DNA of 64,000 bases, from NCBI GenBank assembly GCA_015501605.1, contig JADNRZ010000011.1:682001-746000 (forward strand). The letters run 5' to 3'. Below, in pieces: positions 47,144 through 56,707 of this stretch (within the stretch, counting starts at the first letter, position 1; every line of letters begins with the position of its first letter). The notes beneath the pieces are model-generated. The model did not search any database and had not been told where the DNA came from. It saw nothing but the letters and a program-made list of their open reading frames with translations. This DNA is from Panaeolus papilionaceus. Lineage: Eukaryota > Basidiomycota > Agaricomycetes > Agaricales. A program made the position numbers and the translations under genes.

Positions 47144-48615
47144 CATCAATCAAGCCTGGGAAGCATGCTCTCCATTCCGGTGCACTAACTGCCGGATGTA
47201 GCAAGAGGTTATCCCGCAGGTCAATCACATATTAATTCTGAGAACATTCTCATTCTTCTCTGCGGGAATTGTCAATTGGGGAATCAAATGTAGAAGGAAT
47301 ATTTTCAGTGAGTGAGTTTCCGCGGGGAGGCAAATGACTGTGACTCCAATATAAGTTATTGTAGGTTTGGACCGCGGGGCATCCAGTTTTGAGCAGGTTG
47401 AGCTTCCTGCGGGTCGACCACATATTAATTCTGAGAGCATTTTCATTCTGCTCCGCGGGAACTATCAATTAAGTACTGGGTCTTTTCTGCACCATCCCAC
47501 TGACATCAGCCCGCGGAGATTTCGCAACTTCATCTTCATTTATCACAATGAAAAGACCCGCAGGCCAAACAACATCCAGAGCTAACAAGTCAGACATCAT
47601 TGTCCGGTTGGTGTCTGCAGGTTACACAAGTCCATCCTCCCGATGTATACATCATCCGTGGATAGTACACTTTTAATCATTCCGATACGATCATTAACAA
47701 TCCGCGGAATAACGAGCCGTTATCTTAGAACCACCCGCTCACTTCAACCCCCGGACAATCTCATCGTAAGAGGACATGTATTTTTGCGTCGACTTGTTCC
47801 GCAGATGCAACTCTGCGTCTCTCGTGTTCTACCATCATATTAAATCCCGCAGGAGTGCCCAATGTTCATCTTGATCATTAACCCGCGGACGTTATCATAC
47901 CATATATCCCCTCATTCATTTTCGTTTGAACCCGCGGGTTCTTTGTTCACATCCCGGAATTTTATCGACACCACCCATCCCGCGGTTGAACAACCTTGTA
48001 GTCATTCACTATGACCTGCCTGCGGGATACACCCTTGACATTTACTCATTTCAATATATCACCCTCAACCCCCTCCCCCCCATGTTAATGCTGCTATCCC
48101 ATTTCATACACGTTTGCAAATCTATCCATAAATGCTCTCCCCGGGTATCTGTCCTGGTATCAGCAATATTACCACCTACCCAGCCCGTTGACCTGTCGAT
48201 ATCCCACCATATATATGCACCCCCTCCGTGCTTCACCTACTCAATTTACACCAACCCACTCCCCACCCCCCCCCCCCCCCCCCCGCCCCCCCTCCTCCCC
48301 CCGGAATTACAATATTGATCCAGTCACACCAATCATCCTACCCCGGCCCTCTATGTTCACCCACCATTATACCTATACCGCCTATGATCCCCGCTCAACC
48401 CACCAACATCATCCTACCCACCCCCGCTCGCCATTGCCACCCCGGAATTCCATCCATGCCCCCACCTGCTGAATACTGAATAAATACATTCATTACACTA
48501 GATCTAATGATTAAACTATTAATGCTATACATTCGAAATGAAGGAAATCCATGGCGGTCCATGGACCACACTCAGTCAATACACTGTACTGAGTCCATAG
48601 CACCACTCAGTCAAT
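47144..48615 (-). repeat. Right terminal inverted repeat of the giant element
   Basis: About 1472 bp, inverted relative to the left TIR. The main length difference is a C-run near 48266-48284: 19 Cs here against 8 Gs at the corresponding place on the left. Scattered single-base differences are seen (for example CTACCCCGG here where the left copy gives CTACCCTGG). The CCGCGG-like series is mirrored. Confidence 0.9.
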
Positions 48616-49100
48616 ACAGTGTGACTTACCTATGTGTTCTGTCATTTGACTGAGAGGGCATTGTTAGAATAGGTCATGTGAGCAGCTGGTGGCTCACGTG
48701 CTACGTTGATGTACATATTCGGTAGTTTAGCTAATAATTCAACTTGCCGTTGTACTCCGTACTTCTGTTGTGGCCACTAGGTGTCTGTGTCTGTGTCTCT
48801 ATCTGTGTCCTCCCTCGTTTTTCTTGGTTTTCTCCCCCTCCACATTTTATTCACTTCTAACAGGCATGGGCAAACTGAGATCCCTCATAAACAAAGACTC
48901 TATCATGACGTGACACAGCTATGCACAACTTGGTACTGTAGTGTTGTATCGGAGAATGATATATACCATATCAAGCTGATATTTACATTTCTACGACAGT
49001 TCGTAGATCTACTATCAATTTTTTTGCTGATGCCCCCGCGACGAGAGGTCAACCAGCGGTAGTCAACGCCTCTCTCTGCCCCCACAATTATACCCACAGG
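48616..49100. other. Flank of right TIR, no complete gene
   Basis: No recognisable protein. A possible acceptor (ATACCCACAG at about 49100) precedes the open frame of the next feature. Confidence 0.4.
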
Positions 49101-50033
49101 GTACTCATGGCGATGTTGAGGATCTTCGCCCCATGCCACCGTTTATAAATCATATCACGATTGACAATGCTCCTCGCTGGACAGGATCGCCTCCTGCACC
49201 TATACGGGTCGTCACGTCCCCAGTTGTGGGTCGTGTGGACGAATCTGGAACTGGTGATAATGTACGTTTAATCTCTGGCGCTAGCGGCTTGGAGTCTTGC
49301 ATCCCACCGCCTCCCAGCAGCCTTCCCACTATTTTTGCGACGAAGCTGGTAGATCTGTCAGAAGATCAGGTATCTGAGCCTGCCATCCCTGCTAAACCTC
49401 CGCAAGAAGAAGCCCCTCGAGCAGTGGGACTAGAAATGGAATCATGGACGTCTTTACACGATGTACGTATAGCCACTGCGCTCTTTCCTGATTTCCACAA
49501 TCTCATATGCATTGACCGATTCTATGATGCTTTAGTCTGCACGAAAGTGCGTCAGAACGTTAACTGAACCCCAGATCACAAGCAGAGATCACAGCATCTC
49601 CGCCTTGATATCCCAATGGAACGAAAACCACTTTCGAGCGAGAAATGGGCAGATTCGATTATGTGAAGAAAAATGTCAACCTCTGGGTGCGGCAGTTGCA
49701 GAAGGCGACGACGAGGATAACAGCAAGAATTTCGCCCTCTACCACTTCTCCACTGCCGAGCATCTCCCTTACGATGCAACAAGATATGAAGTGCGTGATG
49801 TCAGCAACTCTATGTTGAGAGTGCGGGATAGGATTCAAAGGGTGGATGTGTTGGGTCCATTTGGGCCAACGAGTGAAGGAGAAGCTGGGGTGTGGAGGAG
49901 GCTGTCTCTTTCTGTTGTACGCCCAACCATTCCGATGGACTCTCGTGTGACTGGGGCACCTGCAATAACATCCGATGCGAATATAATTGACGGGTTCAGG
50001 GGACGGGAGCTTGGGCTGGAGTACCGTCTCTGA
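49101..50033 (+). pseudogene. Family C-terminal fragment C' (last two exons only)
   Basis: An open stretch (about 49101-49462) ends SLHD before a GTACGT donor. Exon 49575-50033 follows in phase 0 (acceptor CCCCAG). The junction corresponds to the last intron of members C and D, which also follows a WK-(E/R)-L-type sequence. The last exon carries the family's C-terminal domain: ALISQWNENHF, GQIRLCEEKC, FALYHFSTAEHLPYDATRYE, QRVDVLGPFGP and WRRLSLS, aligned with D (FIAQWNKTYS, IRLCEERTG, FAIYHFKSSQELPYDDTQYD, QRVDVLGPFGK, LRRLSLF). No membrane core exists upstream; the giant transposon ends 490 bp away. Either a truncated relic or the severed 3' half of member B. Confidence 0.65.
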
Positions 50034-50239
50034 TGCTATGTTGCGGTCAGAGAACGAGTAAATGTTCTCGGTTTTATCTTCCCGGTAATCTTTATATCCT
50101 TCACTTCGCTAGAACCTGTAGGGTTTTGTAATTTCTGACAATAAATTTATATCTTCCAGCGAAGTTGACAGTCGAATTGTAATCAAATGGCCATACATGG
50201 GAGAATTCAACTATTTTCGACATGTTGTTTAGTACAAAA

Positions 50240-50790
50240 CTGCATTGCCAACAACTAACGTGAGTCCAACTGGGGCGCTGTGCAACACCGCAACCATACT
50301 ATCATCAATGGCAGTGGGTCCACATTTGAAGCCCCTATCTCGTGCCCTTATTCTGGGCGTGGTAAATTCCCTCAGCCATGTAGCGGAGTGTTGAAGCGCC
50401 GACAGCCTCAAGCTTGCTTTCCAACTACCACAACCAAACAATATCAACCTCATCCACACATGACAACTTCCACAGAACATCTGAAGAAAGTTTCAATAGA
50501 CATGAGATTCCTTGCCCCGAGTCATCGCTTCACTGCAGAGCCATATGTCTTCCCACCAAAAATATCCTTTGAATCCTGATGCATATACCGAAATGTCCGG
50601 GTGAATGTCATCAATTCAGCGATGAACATCTAAAGCATGGGGTAAAAACTACTTATTTATCCTTGCACAATCTGTGCATAAATCAGGCGGTGCATTGCTG
50701 AGTCTTGTGGGTCTTTCTTACTGCCAATACCTTTTTAACCTCCCTCATCAGCTCTACGGCACCGGTTAATTTGATTGCTTAACCCTTACC
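50240..50790 (+). repeat. Duplicated upstream module of family members, copy 1
   Basis: Matches 59130-59617 in order: TTCTGGGCGTGGTAAATTCC, CAAGCTTGCTTTCCAAC against CAAGCTTGCCTTCCAAC, CCCCGAGTCATCGCTTCACT, and CGAAATGTCCGGG. It lies directly before the ATG of member C, so it is a duplicated promoter/5' region. Confidence 0.75.
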
Positions 50791-53700
50791 ATGCGTCGCC
50801 AAAACGCTGTTTTAAAGCTTGATGAGATCTATAAAGCAGTGGACCCTTTCAAACCTTCAGTGGCGTTTAGCCTCAAAAACTCATTTGGCAAGGGAGTTCA
50901 GCAACAGCCTGGGGAGGATGATGAGATTGACCTGACTTCGCGACCTACAAAGAGGCAGGGGGATGGAAGGGGAGGCATATCGGAAGGATATGATGCGAGA
51001 AACGATGGTCCCCACATCGCACCCAGGCTATATTCGCTTCCAGTTCAGATGCAAGCAACACCTCCGATGATCCCTTGTACGGTTTCTCGACCCAATATGT
51101 AAGAGTTGCAACATATCTCATTTCTGACAATTTCAGAGCTGATCTATTGGTCATCCCAGCGTTCGACGCCAGGATTTCTACTCGGCAAAACCTTCTGTAT
51201 CTTTGCCTATACGGCGGCAAAGGCAACATCGTTCAGGGTCAGGGTCAAGTCAAGCCTCAAGGGGGAAGCCTGTTGACAGTCGTAACCCTCCAGGACCTGC
51301 CCAGAGAGTTCGTGAAGGTGAAAAACTTAGTACTATGTGAGCTTGAATATATTGTCCTGATTTTCCTATGAGCGATTTATTTATCACCTCCCTGCTTTCG
51401 AAGATCCCGCTCATCCAGTCCCGACCGCCGTTCCTTTTCACCTCAACCGTATTTGCAACATTCTGAGCTCACGCAAGTTAATCAGCAAATACACGACCCG
51501 AATGCCACTAAAGGACAAAGCTCTCAACCTGCGTTTGTCCCTGGGAACCAAGATGGCAGACCCCCAGAAGGACATACACCTCCTCGGGGCCGTAGTTCGA
51601 CCAGGTCCCAGCTCTCCTATGACGGAAGTAGCAGCGGATCCATAAGCACGAGCTCTTCACTCAGTCAAATTGACATTCTTCCACTCCGATATATTGGCCC
51701 TGATCGCATTGCAATACCACAACGCAAGCCCCGTCGCTTCCACCTGCCAACAACGTCTTCTTCGGGGTGGGATTCCACCTCCCCATCTCCACCTCGCAGA
51801 ATTGATAGACGCAGCGAAGGCACAACTAGGCATCGTCACTTCACAAGACGACTCAGGAGTCGCCGTCGCCGTCGCCGTCGGTCAAGCTCAAGCTCAAGCT
51901 CAAGGTCGCAGACACCTCCTGTTTATCCAGTCATTACACAACATCCTGCGGCGATCCCCAGTTCATGGGTCAACAACTTTCCACCCCGTCATCCAACTGG
52001 AATATCGGTAATCAATTCTTACAACACGAAACCCCCAATTGATTTGGTCGACAACACTCAAATCAATCAACGTGGCTCAGATTCTCTTGACCCCAAAGAT
52101 ACGACCAAGTGGTCACCGGTTTCCGCAGCCAAGAAAGAAGAATCGAAGGAGTGGTTCCTTTCCCAAACGTGGCCCTACCTGCTCGCATTCACCATTGATA
52201 CTATGCCCCGTCAGATTTATCTTCACCTTCTCCTCAGACTCCCGTATCTATACTTTACTCGGGTGAGCAGGATTTTCGAAGAAGCAGAGATGAGCATTCC
52301 AGAGATCAAGCAAGGAATTCTGGAGACGGCGCAGAAACAGAAGGATTTGGTGCCTCATATGGCAACAGCATGGGCATATGAGCCCCCTGTGGTCAGCGAG
52401 CCATACCAAAATTTGGACAAGACATGGACGAACTTCATTGACTCGCTTCTGAAAGAGTGGAAAACTCTTAACATCATCTCCGTTTTACTCCTCACGTAAG
52501 TCATCCTTCGATTTTGTCGTGAAACAGTGGTTTGACGTGGACTTTCTTAACCAATAGGGCTATCTTGACTATTCTACAACTCGACGGCGCTGGGACCGAC
52601 CCTTTGACGCGATTCGCGGCTTTAATTTCGATGATATGTGCACTCATGAGTCTCCTCTTTGGGTGCATGTACATCATCCGCTTTGGGACGATGAGAAAGA
52701 CATACAAAGCGGCGGAATGGGCGTCTGAGGCAAAGAGGACGAGGACTGGGATTTTTTGGAATGTATGGGTGATGTTAGCGATGCCTGCTACGTGGCTTGC
52801 TTGGTGGGTTCATATCAAATATCAAAAGTCATCTTTTCAATTAACCACCACTTAATAACCGCCTTAGGTCCATGGTTTCTTATATCGTCTGTGTCATGTC
52901 GTTCGTGTGGAGGACGGGCACCCTGTCGGATACCAATCGCGAACCCTTTTCCGATGAAGCTGCCCTTGTACCCCGCATCGTCGTCACTGTGGTCCTCTCA
53001 CTAGGTCTTATTTATTTCTTCTTGATCGCCTTGACTTTGAGGCGATATGGCGCACTCATGGATAAGGCCTGGCAACGTCGGATACAGGGCTGGATTTTCG
53101 AGCTTGAAGCCCCCCTTTTACAGAATTTTAACAACCCGTCAATGTCCGAACCACCAATCAACACCTTTGGGATGTCCACACCATACGGCGAAGAAAAGAC
53201 TACGGGCTCCAAAGCCGATGATAAGTTATATCCTGCGTTTCAATCCAGACCTGTCAACCCTGTTCTACAGCCTTCTTCCGTCAATATTCCCCCGCAACAC
53301 CCTTCCGTCAGTGTTCCCAAACGGGAGACGGAAAGCGCCATGGGCCCAGGATCCAAAAACCGTGGGATTCATTGGGACTCCAAGGCAAAGGTCGGGAGTA
53401 GTGTTGTGTCACTCCACCCAGAATCGGAGATCAAGCCAACATCTGGTGTGGACACCGCTGTCGAGCCTTCATACAACGGGTTTTCAACAGGCTCGACGAA
53501 TCTGTACGTATCAGCGCGACCTCCCACACCTCCCCAAAACGAGAAGGCGGCTCGGACCACCTCGGGTGCTAATCATCCAGACGACTGTGATGATGATTCC
53601 GACACGATTGTTCGTCACCATCCCTGGACAACTGACAGATGGGTTTCACCCGGTCCTCTCAGCGCTGGTTCAAGTGTTGTGGGCGTCGCTATCGCAGCCA

Positions 53701-54461
53701 ATCCACCGATCTCTCCCTTCCCAAAGTCCCTCACAACAGAGGAGCTATCCCATTCAACAACCCGCTATGTTTCTGGTCGTGAAAAGATTGCGGCCAAAAA
53801 CGCCAAAAAAGCTCAGGGAAAGAAGCCCTGGACCCTTATACGTATGATGAGGCTCATAAGCCTATCACACATCAACGTACCTTATTCTTTCCCTCCTACT
53901 GAACATGATCTTGAACAACGTGGATTAAACATCGACACATGGAAGCGGCTATACCAGGTGAGCAAAACTTTTTGGGATGCTTTCATCGTATTTTATTTAT
54001 GCCTATACAAAAAGTGTGCTTATGAAAGCTGGAGACTGAACCCCGAATCCGAGGCCATGAACAAAGATTGCGCCATTCATGCAGTCATCGCTGACTGGAA
54101 TGTTGAATGGCCGCAACACCAAATTCGATTATGCGAGGAACATAGCGGAGCCAGTCCCAACGGGTCATTTGCGATATATCATTTCAAGTCATCTGAAGGG
54201 TTGCCCTATGACGACACGTGGTACGATGTTAGTGGATTGGATGTTCAAAGGGTGGACGTCCTGGGTCCCTTTGAGAAGGTTAGGGACGATGATGTTGAGT
54301 TGAGGAGATTATCGCTTTTTGCGACGCATCTGCATATTGGCGACGAGTTGTTGATGGCGAACGTCTTGGAGGAGCCCGATACTAAAGGAGGAGAGAAGCC
54401 TGAGCTCGATGTAACCAGTCCGGCGCTCCTTGCTGAAGAGTCGGATGAGTCGGACGACTAG
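50791..54461 (+). CDS. Family member C: Ser/Arg-rich N-terminus, membrane core, C-terminal domain
   Basis: Six exons, 50791-51098, 51160-51336, 51404-52495, 52558-52803, 52868-53957 and 54015-54461, join in phase to 1119 residues. The N-terminus (MRRQNAVLKLDEIYKAVDPF, then KPSVAFSLKNSF) is nearly the same as in member D. Residues about 100-400 are disordered-looking and Ser/Arg/Pro-rich (RRSRSSSPDRRSFSP; a poly-Arg then poly-Ser run near 51850-51905). The core starts at about residue 418 (WPYLLAFTIDTMPRQIYLHL) and includes EWKTLNIISVLLLT, ALMSLLFGCMYIIRFGTM, WVMLAMPATWLAW and YIVCVMSFVWRTGTL. Then comes a long polar region with RPPTPP and acidic patches, and the C-terminal domain on the last exon (residues 972-1119: HQIRLCEEHSG, FAIYHFKSSEGLPYDD, QRVDVLGPFEKV). 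It ends in acidic ESDESDD. Function unknown; probably integral to a membrane. Confidence 0.8.
51860..51904 (+). repeat. Coding tandem repeats in member C
   Basis: About 3.5 units of GCCGTC are followed by about 3.5 units of AAGCTC within exon 3, encoding a poly-Arg run and then a poly-Ser run. Slippage here would change the length of the SR region. Confidence 0.7.
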
Positions 54462-54721
54462 GACGACTAGAATGCATTTTCAGGATGTACGTCACCATAT
54501 GCCTTGGGATTATAACAACTATATAACGTGTTTTCAGGGTTCAGGTCAAGACCTTTAGAAGGTATAAAGGTCCATACGCCCTCAGAATCGTGTATCTACC
54601 CGAGCCCTTTCTACAGCATCGAACTACAAGAAGCCTTGTACAAGTAACTATTTTGTACTATGTCCAACATCGGAAGATTATTGGAAGACCTCGCAACTTC
54701 GCGGCCTTATCAGCAGTTATG

Positions 54722-54890
54722 ACTTAAAGTACCACTGGCAGTCCAGGCGACATTTGAGGCCCCTGTCTCGTCCCATCATCCCGGGCGTGGTAGATTGCCT
54801 CTGTGCTGAAACGTTGAGGTGTTTCAAACAGCCCCAAGCTTGTCTTCCAACAGCACAGTCAAACAATTTCAACATACAAATACAGCATCA
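54722..54890 (+). repeat. Truncated upstream module, copy 2
   Basis: The first part of the module (CACTGGCAGTCCAGGCGACA, then GCCCCTGTCTCGT, then CAAACAATTTCAACATACAAAT) is nearly the same as 59139-59280. It breaks off before the MRRQN-type gene start and passes directly into the other duplicated segment, so a further gene copy was probably lost here. Confidence 0.7.
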
Positions 54891-55352
54891 GGCGTGATAA
54901 ATGCCTACAATTTATTTGTCGTGGTCTGAATTTATTTGTCGTGGTCTGACTACGGGAGACTAATAAATGCCCGGGTCATAATTGGAAGGTTAGTTGACTC
55001 ACGTGGGTCATCGTCCAACCATCACCTCATATGCGAATCCATTCAAATTTCAATCCTTTTACCGTTGCTTTGACTTGTATACTGGCAACAGAATTTTTTC
55101 CTAGCTGTTTGTGCTCTTCTAGGACTTATGAGCCCCTTGTCTCACTCAGGTACGGTAATTCGCAGAAAGGATAAGGAGCGAACGGGAATCGAGGGGTTCG
55201 AGAGGATTCGAGGCTGGGGCTTACTATGATTCTGGCTTGCGTTGTTCCTGGATGCTGAACAGAGCATAGAAGTTCAGGGTTCTTGTCAGTGTCCCGAGTC
55301 GCGTATCTTCCGTTAATTATCGTGAAAGCCTTTGGCCGGACCACATACTCCT
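54886..55352 (+). repeat. Dispersed duplicated segment, copy 2
   Basis: Collinear with 22068-22450 upstream of member A. It contains a short local duplication AATTTATTTGTCGTGGTCTGA at its start (about 54909-54951). Confidence 0.7.
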
Positions 55353-55641
55353 GCAAATACGCCCGTCTATTTAAAGATATAAACAGCATTAAACATTTGA
55401 GGTAGCGATAGGATGTCTTGTGTCACGATGATACTAAGAAGTCCACACATATGTACATTGTACGTAGGTGCACATAATTTAATTGCACTCAGTGACTCTG
55501 CATTCGTCGAAATCATCCCCTTGACGTGCACCATTGAGTTGCGTTCTATGAATGATGCGATGAAAGTTTGGTTGTGCAGACGATGACAACACACACACAA
55601 TACAACTAGTCTTACAAATTGATAAGCAACTAACTATCTAA

Positions 55642-56707
55642 CTACTTAGTAAACTCGTTAAAATAGAACTTAGCAGTCTCTGCCAGGGTGAACGCCGCCC
55701 GACCTGCCGTTGTGCGCGGTAATTTCTTCCCTTCGTCCACTAATTCTTGCTGAAGCCGAAGCTTCAAGGCAGTTGGTAGTGAACGATTTATGAGGTCGGT
55801 GACAACCTCAAGTGCACTTGTCTTCGTATGGCTATCGTCAGTCGCGTCAAACCGCGCTACCAGTGCTGGATTGGCGCGTTTGAGGAATGTGCTCCATGTG
55901 GTGGTCATGAGTTCTTGTTCTTTGCGTTCGTATCTGGATTTTAGATCTGGCCGAATGTCGTTCCACATCGTTGTGACGAGTGCTAGCTTGTCGTAGCTAT
56001 CGTTGCCGTAGAGCTTCCTAAATATATTCATGGAGGCTGCTGCTCCAGAGTCGAATCGGACGTCCGTAATGCGCTGAAGGTAAATGAGTCCGGAGAGATA
56101 TTTCTTTTCCCTGTAACTGCGTTCAAAAATCGGTCAGACATGCAACCACATCGGATTCATCTTCAAAGGATACACACGTCTCTTCCAAGTAGCGAGAAAT
56201 GTGAGTCAGAACGACGGAGTTAGGTCGTCTCGAGTCATCGAAACCTGGTGTATCGACAAGAACCAGCTTTTTCCCCGCGTCTCCAAGTTCAACCGTGATG
56301 ATTTCTATATCTTGCGTTCCAGAGCTCAGCTCGTGATGGCCAACTTTACTGAGAGAGTACGATTCCGTGAGCGACTTGATGAACTGTCGCTTTGAGTCAT
56401 TACACGCAGGTCTAGGAGGTGATTAATCTTTGCGCACCGTCGTTTTTCCGACTCCAGTTGGTCCCATAACCCTACAGTATAGACAAATTAGTATGTCTCA
56501 AACACAATCAATCTCTTGACGATGGCACGGAGAGTGGACGTACACCATAACAATATCACCTGGGTTATCACTTTGTTTTTTTTTCACGTCGGTTGTGAGG
56601 CTATCGTCCGCTGTTGGGTTGTGCCAATGTGTCCTTGCCTGATTTCAATCAGCCAACGTTTCCAAGAAAATATCTAGCATCAAACTCACTGGAATTGATT
56701 CTGTCAT
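55642..56707 (-). CDS. AIG1-like P-loop GTPase
   Basis: Five exons, 56707-56690, 56638-56544, 56471-56438, 56389-56178 and 56116-55642, join in phase to 277 residues starting MTESIP. The G1/P-loop VMGPTGVGKTT is encoded on the 34-nt exon 3. The G3 motif DTPGFDDSRR follows in exon 4. Then come the family blocks YLSGLIYLQRITDVRFDSGA and LVTTMWND, the last at the position of the usual base-recognition motif. The C-terminal part is helical (ALKLRLQQELVDEGKKL). This type of small GTPase is expanded in agaricomycetes and related in G-domain features to AIG1/GIMAP and septin-like proteins; cellular role unknown. The tiny first coding exon and the isolated P-loop exon are typical of the family. All splice sites are canonical. 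Confidence 0.8.

Larger units (their letters stand above)
28541..48615. mobile_element. Giant KDZ-family DNA transposon with long TIRs and four genes, nested Copia insertion
   Basis: The two ends are inverted copies of each other: 28541-30003 and 47144-48615. Between them lie E1 (+, 30256-33285), E2 (-, 33424-35596), E3 (+, 35766-39514, KDZ transposase) and E4 (-, 39577-47057). E1 begins about 250 bp inside the left TIR and E4 begins 87 bp inside the right TIR. The present span is about 20.1 kb; removing the Copia element at 40135-45524 leaves about 14.7 kb. Outside the boundaries homology between the ends stops abruptly after TTGACTGAGTGG-type sequence, but the flanking 8-mers do not match, so no target-site duplication could be identified. 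KDZ (Kyakuja-Dileera-Zisupton) elements are known from fungi; I am not aware of this exact four-gene arrangement. Confidence 0.85.
54462..55641. other. Intergenic with two duplicated segments
   Basis: 3' flank of member C followed by the repeat segments listed next. The open frames at 55126-55600 (-) have no recognisable domain. Confidence 0.45.

Noticed and set aside
28525..48630. Target-site duplication of the giant element
   Set aside because: The 8-mers next to the outer TIR ends (TGCAATGC left, ACAGTGTG right, or shifted versions) do not match.
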